From assembly GCA_964412685.1 (NCBI GenBank), contig CAYPPS010000001.1, forward strand, positions 1-64,000: a DNA stretch of 64,000 nucleotides, in the 5' to 3' direction. The first letter of the stretch is position 1, and each line of letters starts with the position of its first letter. A program made the translations under genes and the position numbers. The DNA is from CAYPPS01 sp964412685 (GTDB taxonomy: Bacteria > Patescibacteriota > Microgenomatia > PFEM01 > CAYPPS01). This document shows positions 50,325 through 59,267 of the stretch, piece by piece. The notes below the pieces were generated by a model, which had not been told where the DNA came from, did not search any database, and saw only the letters and a program-made list of their open reading frames with translations.

Positions 50325-52740
50325 ATTGAATTTCGGTTTGACTATCAAAGAGGCGGAAGAGAAATTGGCCCAGCATGGGCCAAATGAATTGGAGAAAAAG
50401 AAAGATTTGGGAGCCTTAAAAGTTTTACTTTCTCAATTTACTTCACCCTTAGTTTATATCTTAGTTATTGCGGCGATAGTAACTTTTCTTTTGGGGGATA
50501 CTTTAGACTCTACGGTTATCTTCCTGGCGGTTTTAATTAACACTGTCCTTGGTTTTTATCAGGAACATAAAGCCCAAAAGGCCTTGAGCGCCTTAAGTGA
50601 TTTATTAGAACCGGAAGCAAAGGTAATCCGTGATGGTCAGCAACAAGTCATTAAAGCCAGCTTGATTGTTCCTGGAGATGTTTGCATCTTGACTATTGGT
50701 GGTCGAATTCCGGCTGATGGAGTTTTACTTAAAACTTCCGATCTTTCGATTAATGAAGCGATTTTAACCGGTGAAAGCGCGGCGGTGAAAAAGAAAATCA
50801 AAGCCTCAGTTTTTGCCGGCACTATGGTCACGACCGGGATTGCTCGGATGCTGGTTTCAAAGACCGGAATGCAGACGGAGATTGGTCGAATTGGCAAAAA
50901 CGTCTCTTCACTTGAAGATCAAAAAACGCCTCTGCAGATTCAATTGGCTAAATTGGCCAACACTTTGGCTATCTTGGTGGGGATTATTACTGTAGGCATT
51001 TTTGTTTTAGGTGAATTAACCGGCTATCCGCCGTTGGAAATGTTTACTGTCAGTGTGGCGATTGCGGTCGCGGCTATTCCTGAAGGATTAGTCGTGGCGG
51101 TAACGGTAATTTTGGCTTTGGGGATGCAACGGATTTTAAAGCGGAAAGCAATTGTTAGAAAACTAGTTGCGGCGGAAACTCTAGGCTCGATTAACGTCAT
51201 TGCTTCGGATAAAACCGGGACTTTGACCGAAGGCGAGATGCGAGTGGTGGATCATGATTTTATTGACCTTAAATTGGGTCAAAAGGTGGCTATTCTCTGC
51301 AATGATCTGCGTGATCCTTTGGAAATTTCAATGTGGGAGTGGGCAGTTGAAGCGGGTTTGGAGCCAAAATCTTTGCAAGCAGAAAATCCGCGTCTGGATG
51401 AAATTCCCTTTTCACCAGATTATAAAATGATTGCCACTTTGCATCCTGAATTGCTCTTGGTTTCCGGAGCCCCAGAGGTAATTTTGAATCGTTCTCAACT
51501 TAGCGGTAAAGAAAAAGATAAATGGCTGGAAAAATTTTCTGAGTTCGGTAATCAAAGTTATCGTTTGGTTGGCTTTGCTTTTAAGAAAGTCTCTAAGACA
51601 AAAAAGAAGATGGTTTTAAGTGAATTAAAAGACCTCTCGTGGTTGGGAGTTTTAGTTTATGAGGATCCAATCCGTTCCGGAGTGAAAGAGGCTTTCCAGC
51701 AGGCGCGGAAAGCGGGTATAGAAATAAAAGTAATCACCGGTGATTACTTGTCGACCGCTCAGGCTGTTTTGAGGAAATTAGGCTTAGAAACTAAAGGTAA
51801 ATCAATTGAGGGAGAAGCTTTAAGCAAGTTGGGAGGAGAAGAATATCAAACTCAGGTTGGACGGACAATTCTTTTTGCCCGGACTTCTCCGGAAGAAAAA
51901 TTGAACATCGTCCAGGCTTTGCAAAGTAAAGGCAAAGTGGTGGCGATGACTGGCGATGGGGTTAATGATGCTCCGGCGTTGAAAGCGGCGGACATTGGTA
52001 TTGTCGTTAATGACGCCTCTGATGTCTCTAAACAAATAGCCGATATGGTTTTGCTTGATTCTAATTTTGCGACTGTTATCGCGGCGGTTCGTGAAGGCCG
52101 GGTGATTTTTGAAAACATCAAGAAGGTCGTCCTTTATCTGCTTTCTCATAGTTTTACCGAAGTGATTTTGATTGGTGGTTCAATCATTATCGGTTTGCCT
52201 TTACCGGTAACAGCGGTTCAGATCCTTTGGGTCAATTTGGTTGAAGATAGTTTGCCGGGGATAGCTCTGGCTTACGAGCCGGAAGAAGGACAGGTGATGA
52301 GTCAGTCGCCAAGAAAGAAACGGGCTCCTATTCTGGATGGCGAATTGAAATTATTAATTTTCGTGATTGGAATTTTGACCGACGTTACTTTATTAGGACT
52401 TTTTTATTACTTAAGCCAAGGTGGTTTTCACTTGCACTACATTCAAACAGTCATGTTTGCTGCTTTAGCAATTGATTCTCCCTTCATTTGCTTGGCTTCA
52501 CGTTCTTTAAAAAAGAGTGCTTTTAGAACCAATTTTTTTGCTAATCGATTCTTGATTTTCGCTCTAGGAGTTAGTTTTTTATTATTGTTGACGGCGATCT
52601 ATTGGCCACCTCTACAGAGACTTTTGAATACCCACCCCTTGGGCTTGAACGAGTGGCTTTTCTTGTTAGCCTTGGGATTGTTTAATTTCGCGGCCATTGA
52701 GGCGGCTAAGTGGGCTTTCCTTCATCGCCACCGCAATTAG
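50311..52740 (+). CDS. Calcium-type P-type ATPase (P2A-like)
   Basis: 809 residues. N-terminal cation-ATPase domain (FGLTIKEAEEKLAQHGPNEL), actuator TGES in ILTGESAAVKK, PEGL in AIPEGLVVAVT (helix 4 ion site), phosphorylation DKTGTLTEG, hinge TGDGVNDAPALKAADIG, and C-terminal helices with NLVEDSLPGIALAYEPEE. Pumps Ca2+ or a similar cation out of the cell. The nucleotide-binding domain is short. The next gene is a Ca2+ exchanger. Confidence 0.9.
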   Translation: MKNDKLNFGLTIKEAEEKLAQHGPNELEKKKDLGALKVLLSQFTSPLVYILVIAAIVTFLLGDTLDSTVIFLAVLINTVLGFYQEHKAQKALSALSDLLEPEAKVIRDGQQQVIKASLIVPGDVCILTIGGRIPADGVLLKTSDLSINEAILTGESAAVKKKIKASVFAGTMVTTGIARMLVSKTGMQTEIGRIGKNVSSLEDQKTPLQIQLAKLANTLAILVGIITVGIFVLGELTGYPPLEMFTVSVAIAVAAIPEGLVVAVTVILALGMQRILKRKAIVRKLVAAETLGSINVIASDKTGTLTEGEMRVVDHDFIDLKLGQKVAILCNDLRDPLEISMWEWAVEAGLEPKSLQAENPRLDEIPFSPDYKMIATLHPELLLVSGAPEVILNRSQLSGKEKDKWLEKFSEFGNQSYRLVGFAFKKVSKTKKKMVLSELKDLSWLGVLVYEDPIRSGVKEAFQQARKAGIEIKVITGDYLSTAQAVLRKLGLETKGKSIEGEALSKLGGEEYQTQVGRTILFARTSPEEKLNIVQALQSKGKVVAMTGDGVNDAPALKAADIGIVVNDASDVSKQIADMVLLDSNFATVIAAVREGRVIFENIKKVVLYLLSHSFTEVILIGGSIIIGLPLPVTAVQILWVNLVEDSLPGIALAYEPEEGQVMSQSPRKKRAPILDGELKLLIFVIGILTDVTLLGLFYYLSQGGFHLHYIQTVMFAALAIDSPFICLASRSLKKSAFRTNFFANRFLIFALGVSFLLLLTAIYWPPLQRLLNTHPLGLNEWLFLLALGLFNFAAIEAAKWAFLHRHRN

Positions 52741-52767
52741 TCTTTTTGTGTTAAAATTTTTTTAACG

Positions 52768-53766
52768 ATGATTTTTTTCTACCTGGCTGTGATGGTCATC
52801 GCTTCTTTTCTTTTGATTAAAGCGACTGACTTGCTGGCCATCAATCTAAAGGCTCTCGCTAAAGACACCAAATTGGGTCAATTGGCTCTTTCTGGTTTTA
52901 TCCTCGCTCTGGCGACTAGCTTGCCGGAATTGTCGGTTTCTATGGCGGCGGCTTTTTCCCACCAATCTAATTTGGCTTTGGGAGTCGTTTTGGGTTCTAA
53001 TTTGATTAATCTTTCTTTGGTGATTGGCGGAGCTTCTCTCTTGGCCGGTCGAGTTATGGTCAAGGGTAAGTTTTTGCGCCAGGATATTTTTTATACCTTC
53101 TTGGCCGGAACAGCGCCGATGGTGCTTTTGTTTGATCGAAAATTGGGACGGATTGACGGGATCATCTTGCTGGCAATCTATGGTTTTTACAATATCTGGG
53201 TTTTGAACGGCCATAAAAGACATCAGGAACTTTTAGACCAGCACGAAGAAACAATCAAAGATAAAATAAATCATTTTCTGGTTCGCCGTTTAAAAAGTCG
53301 TCGAACCAGGAGAGAATTGGCTTGGGTTTTTGTTGGCCTGGCTTTATTGCTTTTTTCGGCTGAGATTTTAGTTAAGTCGGCTAGCCAAATTGCTTTAGGT
53401 TTGAATCTGCCAATTTTGCTAATTGGTTTGTTTCTAGTCTCTATCGGGACTTCTTTGCCGGAACTGGCTCTTTCGATTCGAGCGATTCAAAAGAAGATGC
53501 CTCAAATGGTTTTTGGCAACATTTTAGGTTCAGTGGCGGCCAACGGAACTTTAATTATTGGTTTGACGGCTCTGGTTCATCCGATTCAAATCGTGGCTTT
53601 TAAAGAATATCTACTTGCCACTTTGGCTTTCATTATCATCTTTGCTTTCTTTTATCTTTTTACTCTTACTAAGCATCGATTGGACCGATGGGAAGGCCTT
53701 TTTCTGCTTTTACTTTTCTTGGTTTTTGCTTTGCTCGAGCTTACTGGCTGGCTTAATTTTACTTGA
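52768..53766 (+). CDS. Sodium/calcium exchanger family (CaCA) membrane protein
   Basis: 332 residues with about ten helices and the two alpha-repeats: ATSLPELSVSMAAAF with LGSNLINLSLVIGG, and GTSLPELALSIRAI with GNILGSVAANGTLIIG. Electrogenic exchange of Ca2+ against Na+ or H+ is the family role. TGTTAAAAT extended -10 ends 10 nt before the ATG. It follows the Ca-type ATPase, suggesting a calcium-efflux pair. Confidence 0.9.
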   Translation: MIFFYLAVMVIASFLLIKATDLLAINLKALAKDTKLGQLALSGFILALATSLPELSVSMAAAFSHQSNLALGVVLGSNLINLSLVIGGASLLAGRVMVKGKFLRQDIFYTFLAGTAPMVLLFDRKLGRIDGIILLAIYGFYNIWVLNGHKRHQELLDQHEETIKDKINHFLVRRLKSRRTRRELAWVFVGLALLLFSAEILVKSASQIALGLNLPILLIGLFLVSIGTSLPELALSIRAIQKKMPQMVFGNILGSVAANGTLIIGLTALVHPIQIVAFKEYLLATLAFIIIFAFFYLFTLTKHRLDRWEGLFLLLLFLVFALLELTGWLNFT

Positions 53767-53826
53767 CACCTCGGATCTATTTGTGCGACTCTTAGTTAGT
53801 GACTTATTGGAAAGGAGGTGAAGAAG

Positions 53827-54156
53827 ATGACTCAGACTCAAAAAACGACAACTAATTTACCACCTAACACGGCTGCGGCTCTGTCTTACTTGTTCGGTTG
53901 GATAACCGGTTTAATTTTCTTGTTGATAGAAAAAGATCCTTTTGTTCGTTTCCACGCGATGCAATCAGTGATTATTTTCGGCCTGTTGTTTATAATACCG
54001 TTCGTTCCTTTTGTTGGTTGGATTTTATCTCCACTAGTAATGATTGTTGGCTTTGCTCTTTGGGTGATTCTGATCCTCAAGGCTTATCAAGGAGAGGAAT
54101 TTGAACTTCCTGTAATCGGAGAGTTTGCCCGCAAGCAATTAGGCAAAGATAAATAG
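53827..54156 (+). CDS. DUF4870-like small membrane protein
   Basis: 109 residues. Asn/Thr/Pro-rich start, then ALSYLFGWITGLIFLLIEKDPFVRFHAMQSVIIFG and a second helix pair, the pattern of the Tic20/DUF4870 family. Start fixed by AAAGGAGGTGAAG ending 6 nt before ATG 53827. Function unknown. Confidence 0.75.
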   Translation: MTQTQKTTTNLPPNTAAALSYLFGWITGLIFLLIEKDPFVRFHAMQSVIIFGLLFIIPFVPFVGWILSPLVMIVGFALWVILILKAYQGEEFELPVIGEFARKQLGKDK

Positions 54157-54169
54157 TTCTTTTCTTAGA

Positions 54170-54700
54170 ATGAAACTATTAGTAGGCTTGGGTAATCCGG
54201 GCAAGCGGTATCGTCGTAACCGGCATAATTTTGGTTTTATGGTGCTCGATGCTTTGGCGGAGGATTTTGCCCTTGACTGGCGGCTTCATTCCAAATCTAA
54301 CTCACTTTTAACCAAATTGAACTCGGATGTTTTATTGGCCAAGCCGCAAGCACTCATGAATGCCAGTGGAATAGCTCTGGCTAAGTTAGCTGGCTATTAT
54401 AAGATAAAACCGAAAGATATCTGGGTGATTCACGATGAGTTAGATTTGCCTTTGGGACAAGTGAAAGTTAAAACCGGAGGTGGATCGGCGGGTCATCGAG
54501 GAGTGGAGTCAATTGTTGAACAACTGAGTGAGAAGGGTTTTGTTCGTTTTCGCCTTGGGATAGGGCATCCAAGACCAAATGGCCAGGAAGTGGAGGATTA
54601 CGTCCTGAGCAACTTTGCCGTTGAGGAAAAACCGCTTGTTGAAGAAATGATAAAGACAACGATCGAATCGATCAAGGCCACTTTGTCAGAAGGCGATTAA
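54170..54700 (+). CDS. pth: Peptidyl-tRNA hydrolase
   Basis: 176 residues. Recycles peptidyl-tRNA that falls off ribosomes. Seen: LVGLGNPGKRYRRNRHNFGFMVLD (catalytic His), KPQALMNASGIAL (substrate Asn), HDELDLPLGQVKVKTGGGSAGHRGVESI (catalytic Asp). Followed 2 nt later by the MFS gene. Confidence 0.94.
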   Translation: MKLLVGLGNPGKRYRRNRHNFGFMVLDALAEDFALDWRLHSKSNSLLTKLNSDVLLAKPQALMNASGIALAKLAGYYKIKPKDIWVIHDELDLPLGQVKVKTGGGSAGHRGVESIVEQLSEKGFVRFRLGIGHPRPNGQEVEDYVLSNFAVEEKPLVEEMIKTTIESIKATLSEGD

Positions 54701-54702
54701 AA

Positions 54703-55911
54703 ATGTTCTTATTTAAAAAACCAGATAAACAAAAACTACTTTTTCTTTATTTAACCCAATCTTTTCGAGCGGTGGCTGTTTCTTTTTTAGCTTTCTTTTC
54801 CTCAATCTTCATTTATAAACAATTTTTACAACAAACGGAAAACCCTAAGCTTGCCTTGCTGGCGGTGATTGTTTTTAATTTAGTCCTTTATTTAAGTAAA
54901 TTGGTTAGCGTTTGCTTGGCGGAAGAAACTGCTCTTAGGTATGGATTAAAAAAGGACATTATCTTCGGCAATATTTTTGTCGTTTTAGCTTTGTTGGCTT
55001 TTGCTTTTTCGGAGAAGCACCTAGGAATTCTTTGGCTGGGAGCAATTTTCTGGGGAGTTTCGATTGGTTATTTTTGGTTTGGTCGTCACGGTCTGCTGGC
55101 TAAAATAGGCAATCGGGAGCAGTATGGCCGTTGTAGTGGCGGAGCCAGCGCTCTAAGTATGATGATGTTAATCCTGGTTCCCTTTGTCTCTGGGTTCTTG
55201 ATCGGAAAAGTTGGCTACACGGCGATTTTTCTGGCCTCACTGGTTTTTATTTTTTTGAGTATTATTTCGGCAGTCTTGCTCAAAGAGGAAAAAACCCATC
55301 GCGACACCGATATTAAAGAAGTTTGGAAATTGATGAAAACTCACAAAAGAATGACTCTCACCTATTTTAGCGGCGGCGGGATTGGGGTTTTTTATTCGAT
55401 TCCGTTAATTCTTTTTGTCTTTTTAAACTTGGAAACAGAATCAGCTTTTGGTGGTTTTTACTCCTTGTCAATGTTTTTGGTTGCCCTGGCCAGTTTGGGG
55501 ACCGGCAGATGGATTGACAAGAGGGGCAAAAAAGACTTGATTGCTTACGGGGCGGTGATTGCGGCAATTGTTTGGCTGGGTCGTTTTGTGGTTGGAACGA
55601 TGACCGCCTTTTTCTTTTTTGACGTCATTGATCGGATTGCCAAAGGAATGACGGGGCTGTCTTTGGACGTTCTTTCTTTTGAGAAAGCAATTGATGGTCA
55701 CTCCACAGGTAGAGCAATTTTGTTTCGAGAATTGGGAATTACTGTCGGATCGATTTTTAGTTGTTTAGTTCTTTTTGTTCTGATTTGGCTAGAGGTTGAA
55801 TTGAAAACGACCTTTCTATTGGGGAGTCTTTTCTCGCTCCTGCCGCTTTTGATTGTGCGCAAGAAAAAATTACTAGGAGAGTATTTCCATGGTGGTGACG
55901 AAGCAAAGTAA
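54703..55911 (+). CDS. Major facilitator superfamily transporter
   Basis: 402 residues, about 11 to 12 helices in two halves, with YFWFGRHGLLAKIGNREQYGRCSG after the fourth helix and RWIDKRGKKDLIAYGAV in the second half (MFS loop 2-3-type motif). Substrate unknown. Its last 23 nt overlap the next gene. Confidence 0.8.
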   Translation: MFLFKKPDKQKLLFLYLTQSFRAVAVSFLAFFSSIFIYKQFLQQTENPKLALLAVIVFNLVLYLSKLVSVCLAEETALRYGLKKDIIFGNIFVVLALLAFAFSEKHLGILWLGAIFWGVSIGYFWFGRHGLLAKIGNREQYGRCSGGASALSMMMLILVPFVSGFLIGKVGYTAIFLASLVFIFLSIISAVLLKEEKTHRDTDIKEVWKLMKTHKRMTLTYFSGGGIGVFYSIPLILFVFLNLETESAFGGFYSLSMFLVALASLGTGRWIDKRGKKDLIAYGAVIAAIVWLGRFVVGTMTAFFFFDVIDRIAKGMTGLSLDVLSFEKAIDGHSTGRAILFRELGITVGSIFSCLVLFVLIWLEVELKTTFLLGSLFSLLPLLIVRKKKLLGEYFHGGDEAK

Positions 55912-56191
55912 AAAACCGGTAGGGATGCAATCTCTGGGCAATCTTTTAAAAGGGTTTGATTGGGATGAGAAAAAATATATTTCCCGAGAATTTCAAGATT
56001 ACGGCTATCGTTTGGCGGGAGAATTGGGCGATCTTCAGCATAAATCTCTGTACATCAAGTTGGCCGGAGAAACACCTCGGCATTTGATGGAACAAGCCAG
56101 GGTTTTTGTCAAAGATGCGGCGCAAGTAAGGAGCAAGGGAAGGTTGTTTATGTGGAAATTGAAACAACTCAAAGACGAAAAGAAGAAATAA
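55889..56191 (+). CDS. Small conserved-looking cytosolic protein of unknown function
   Basis: 100 residues. Helical and basic. Residues 24-100 read FDWDEKKYISREFQDYGYRLAGELGDLQHKSLYIKLAGETPRHLMEQARVFVKDA, with the periodicity of a compact helical domain. No family recognised. The 23-nt overlap with the MFS gene suggests coupled translation. Confidence 0.55.
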   Translation: MVVTKQSKKPVGMQSLGNLLKGFDWDEKKYISREFQDYGYRLAGELGDLQHKSLYIKLAGETPRHLMEQARVFVKDAAQVRSKGRLFMWKLKQLKDEKKK

Positions 56192-56259
56192 GATTAGGAA
56201 GTGACATTTGACCAAAGGGGCAAAATTAGCTTAAAATTTTCTAAAGTCAATTTATCTTA

Positions 56260-56826
56260 ATGAATTACCTGTCTTTTTTACCTCGAAAGAAAATTGCGGC
56301 TCGCTTGGTGGCTCTTTTTTTCTGGCTTTTCTTGATCTCCTTTTTTAATTTTCATCTCACTTTTAATTTAGTTTTTCTCTGGCTCGGTGGGTTACTTGGC
56401 CTGATCTTGATCGAATTAGACCAACTTTTGTACGTTTTTTATTTTCATCCACAGCAAGAAGCTAGTCAACAAGTCAAAGCGTTGGTGGCTCAAAAACGTT
56501 ATCGTCGGGCTCTGAACTGGTTGTTTCAAACTGGTCCAGGGAGAAAGAAGCTCTCTTTTCACAATGTCTTGTTCCAAGCAATCTTTATCCCTTTTTCTTT
56601 TTTGGTCCTGACTTCTTCAGGAAGTTTACTGGGGGCGGGTATTGTGATGGCGATCCAATTAAGTCTGCTTTTGGATCAGATTAATTTAATTTTAAAGAAT
56701 CAGGATCAGTTTTTTGGAGAGAAATACTTTTGGCCAGTTTCGTTTCCGGTTCCTCTGAGACTTAAAAAGGCCTGGGTTTTTTTAATGATAATTGCTTTTA
56801 TTCTTCTTAATTTATTGATCATTTAA
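56260..56826 (+). CDS. Integral membrane protein of unknown function
   Basis: 188 residues with five hydrophobic segments. A cytoplasmic stretch (QQEASQQVKALVAQKRYRRALNWLFQTGPGRKKL) lies between helices 2 and 3. No recognised motif. Confidence 0.55.
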   Translation: MNYLSFLPRKKIAARLVALFFWLFLISFFNFHLTFNLVFLWLGGLLGLILIELDQLLYVFYFHPQQEASQQVKALVAQKRYRRALNWLFQTGPGRKKLSFHNVLFQAIFIPFSFLVLTSSGSLLGAGIVMAIQLSLLLDQINLILKNQDQFFGEKYFWPVSFPVPLRLKKAWVFLMIIAFILLNLLII

Positions 56827-56837
56827 TTTAATAAAGA

Positions 56838-57542
56838 ATGACGAAAAAGGTTTGGGTAAGAAAATTCGATGGTCAGAAAGAACCCTTCGATGAACAGAAA
56901 GCTTTGAATTCAATTTTACGGGCGGGAGTGAACAAGAAAAATGCCCCTTTAGTTTTAGCTAAAATTGAAAGTCGACTTTATCCGGGGATTTCCACCAAAG
57001 AGATTTATGGTTTTTTACACCAAGAATTGAAACAATCAGGTTTAAAACCGGAATCAAAATTTTTTCGTTTAAGAGAAGCGTTGGGGAAAATGGGTCCGCT
57101 TGATTTTGAGAAATTGGTGGCTCAAATTCTGTCTTTGGAACGTTTTAATTCAGAATGGAATGTTTTCCTGCAAGGGCGTTGCACTGAGCATCAAATCGAC
57201 GTGCTAGCCTCTAATAAAGGACAGTCTTACTTGGTGGAAGTTAAAAGAAGACGGAATCCTCATCGGGATACAGGTTTGGGAGAGATAATTGAGCTTTGGG
57301 GTCGGTTTAAAGATATTGGCGAGAGTAGTAAAAACGAACGGGCGATTAAGGAAGCTTGGTTGGTTACCAACACCAAGTTCTCCTCGCATGCAAAGAAGTT
57401 TGCTCGCTGTCGAGGGATTAGACTTTTGGGTTGGCGCTACAATACCACCCGCCTCTCTGAAAGTAAAACTGAAGGCCTGGAAAAGATTTTGGAAAGAATC
57501 GGCAAGCAAAAAGTGTTAAACTTAATCAATAGTTTTATTTAG
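56838..57542 (+). CDS. ATP-cone domain fused to an Mrr-type PD-(D/E)xK nuclease
   Basis: 234 residues. Residues 1-90 form an ATP-cone (KVWVRKFDGQKEPFDEQKALNSILRAGV), the nucleotide-sensing module of ribonucleotide reductases and NrdR. Residues 92-205 carry a restriction-endonuclease fold: GPLDFEKLVAQIL, EHQIDVLASNKGQSYLVEVKRR (D, then E-x-K). This suggests a DNA nuclease gated by ATP/dATP. No methyltransferase partner adjoins it. Could act in defence or in DNA turnover. Confidence 0.82.
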   Translation: MTKKVWVRKFDGQKEPFDEQKALNSILRAGVNKKNAPLVLAKIESRLYPGISTKEIYGFLHQELKQSGLKPESKFFRLREALGKMGPLDFEKLVAQILSLERFNSEWNVFLQGRCTEHQIDVLASNKGQSYLVEVKRRRNPHRDTGLGEIIELWGRFKDIGESSKNERAIKEAWLVTNTKFSSHAKKFARCRGIRLLGWRYNTTRLSESKTEGLEKILERIGKQKVLNLINSFI

Positions 57543-57545
57543 AAA

Positions 57546-58301
57546 ATGTTTGACTTAAAAAATAAAAAAGCTTTAGTTACCGGCGGTTCTCGAGGGATTG
57601 GTCGGGGAATTGCTTTGGCTTTGGCAAAAGCCGGCGCAGACGTGGCCGTTAACTATCACTCTAATGAGGTTGAGGCCTTAAAAATAGTTGAAGAAATAAA
57701 GGCTTTAGGCCGAGAAAGTTTCGCGGTCCAAGGCGATGTTTCTAAGAAAGATCAAGTGGTGAACATGTTTACCCAGATTAAAGAAAAGTGGCAAAATCTC
57801 GACATTTTGGTTAATAATGCCGGTATCTTAAAGTATGGTCAAGTCGAGACGATCAGCGAGGAAGACTGGGATGCAGTTTTAAATACCAATCTCAAAGGCC
57901 AATTTTTGTGTGTTCAGCAAGCGGTTGCCTTAATGCCGCAAGCGGGCCGGATTATTAACATTGCTTCGATCGCTTCCGGCGGTGTTGGCGTCGGCTATCT
58001 TAATATCCCGCACTACGTTGCCTCCAAGGGTGGAGTAGTGGGAATGACCGAAGCTTTGGCCAACGAATTGGGACCGAAGATTAACGTTAATGCCATTGCT
58101 CCCGGTTGGATTGAGACTGATATGACCAAAGAGGCGATGAATGATCTGAAAGCACAGGAAGCGACCTTGGCGAGAATCGCTAAAAAAAGAGTCGGCCAGC
58201 CGGCAGACATAGGCGCGGCGGCGGTTTATCTTGCTTCCGATGAGGCCGATTATGTTACCGGAACGGTTCTCTATGTTGACGGCGGCTGGTTGGCCAGTTA
58301 A
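57546..58301 (+). CDS. Short-chain dehydrogenase/reductase, FabG-like
   Basis: 251 residues. NAD(P)-binding VTGGSRGIGRGIALALAKAG, NNAG, Ser in NIASIASGG, YxxxK as YVASKGGVVGM, and C-terminal APGWIETDMTKE, YVTGTVLYVDGGW. It resembles 3-oxoacyl-ACP reductases and glucose dehydrogenases. Substrate unknown; no fatty-acid synthesis genes nearby. Confidence 0.85.
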   Translation: MFDLKNKKALVTGGSRGIGRGIALALAKAGADVAVNYHSNEVEALKIVEEIKALGRESFAVQGDVSKKDQVVNMFTQIKEKWQNLDILVNNAGILKYGQVETISEEDWDAVLNTNLKGQFLCVQQAVALMPQAGRIINIASIASGGVGVGYLNIPHYVASKGGVVGMTEALANELGPKINVNAIAPGWIETDMTKEAMNDLKAQEATLARIAKKRVGQPADIGAAAVYLASDEADYVTGTVLYVDGGWLAS

Positions 58302-58306
58302 CCAAG

Positions 58307-58864
58307 ATGACTGATTACTACAGATTAGAAATCTGTGGTCTCAAAAGAAAATTACCCATAAAACCGATTGGTCGAAAAACAAAGTTGGCCAGTTTTAGCC
58401 TCTTGGGTGATGTTGAGTTGGTGGAGAAAATCGCCAAAGAACTAACTAAAAGGATAAAAGATTGGCAGTTTGATTATTTAGTGGGGCCGGAAGTGAAAGT
58501 GGTTCCTCTCATTCATGAGTTAGCGGCTAATTTAAAACAGCCTACTTACGTAATTTGTCGTAAGAGTATAAAACCGCACATGGTAAGACCGATTACCCTC
58601 AGGCCGTTACCTCATTTCCCTAAACACATTCAACCCTTAGTGATTGATGGCAAAGATAGCCAGTTGATTAGAGGGAAAAAGGTGGTTATTGTCGATGATG
58701 TGGTTTCGACGGGGGTAACGATGCGAATGATGAAAAAAATGATGGATAAAGTTGGGGCGAAAGTCGTCGGTTTGGTAGCGGCAATTCGACAAGGAGAGAG
58801 ACAGTTCGATGAATTAGAAGATCTTGTTTACCTGGTGCCCCTGCCGATTATTAAAGATAATTAA
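58307..58864 (+). CDS. Phosphoribosyltransferase, adenine-PRT-like
   Basis: 185 residues. PRPP motif KVVIVDDVVSTGVTMRMM near residue 125 and the upstream YLVGPEVKVVPLIHELA, CRKSIKP region typical of type I PRTases (Apt/Xpt). Salvages a purine base or works as a PurR-like sensor. A purine role would suit the BMP nucleoside-binding protein that follows (inference). Confidence 0.8.
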   Translation: MTDYYRLEICGLKRKLPIKPIGRKTKLASFSLLGDVELVEKIAKELTKRIKDWQFDYLVGPEVKVVPLIHELAANLKQPTYVICRKSIKPHMVRPITLRPLPHFPKHIQPLVIDGKDSQLIRGKKVVIVDDVVSTGVTMRMMKKMMDKVGAKVVGLVAAIRQGERQFDELEDLVYLVPLPIIKDN

Positions 58865-58880
58865 AGGGTAAAACTACTTC

Positions 58881-58908
58881 TTGACAACGGGTTTTTATCT
58901 CCTATAGT
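58881..58908 (+). promoter_or_regulatory. Promoter upstream of the BMP-protein leader
   Basis: TTGACA (58881-58886), 16-nt spacer, TATAGT (58903-58908). Predicted start near 58915, about 350 nt before the coding region. Confidence 0.65.
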
Positions 58909-58914
58909 GAAAGT

Positions 58915-59032
58915 AACAGTGTAGTGTCTCAATAAAGCCGGAGGCAAAATAAGAAGAATCAAGGCTTAGAAATAATGCTTAATTTGAATTTGTCATTATT
59001 AGTTGAACCCGAAGAGAAACCCGGGTTTTTTT
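58915..59032 (+). ncRNA. Leader RNA or small RNA ending in an intrinsic terminator
   Basis: About 118 nt. Hairpins: AAGCC/GGCTT (58935-58967), perfect 7-bp AATAATG/CATTATT (58971-59000), then AACCCG/CGGGTT followed by seven T (59006-59032). A promoter, two stems and a terminator ahead of a transporter-type gene fit either a stand-alone small RNA or an attenuator/riboswitch. I match no known ligand class. Confidence 0.5.
59006..59032 (+). terminator. Intrinsic terminator or attenuator in the BMP leader
   Basis: AACCCG, 10-nt loop, CGGGTT merging into seven T. It lies 236 nt before the BMP ATG with no other clear promoter between, so read-through or antitermination is needed for expression. 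Confidence 0.7.
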
Positions 59033-59103
59033 GTGGCTTTTGAAAACTAAAAGCGTTTTTAAAAAGCCTGTTCTTTAACAACTGAAGACTATTAAACAAG
59101 AAG

Positions 59104-59162
59104 GAACAGCAGGCAAAAAAAGGCATGAACTTGGGATTTGTGCCCTTCTCTGCCTGCTGTTT
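59104..59162 (+). other. Long stem-loop between the attenuator and the BMP gene
   Basis: Perfect 11-bp stem AACAGCAGGCA (59105-59115) with TGCCTGCTGTT (59151-59161) and a GGCA/TGCC inner helix. No T-run. From here to 59267 only the ribosome-binding site AAAGGAG is recognisable. Confidence 0.5.
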
Positions 59163-59267
59163 AAGGCAAAAAAATTACAAGAAGGGAGTCTATGGATTTT
59201 TGCTGGGTGTTGTCGAATGGGTATTTTTTGGCTTGTGTAATCTGAGATATTGAAAGGAGAAAGTGAA

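Noticed and set aside
53615..53821. 68-codon plus-strand frame over the end of the CaCA exchanger
   Set aside because: Alternate frame of a hydrophobic gene; no ribosome-binding site, and it would run into the Shine-Dalgarno of the next gene.
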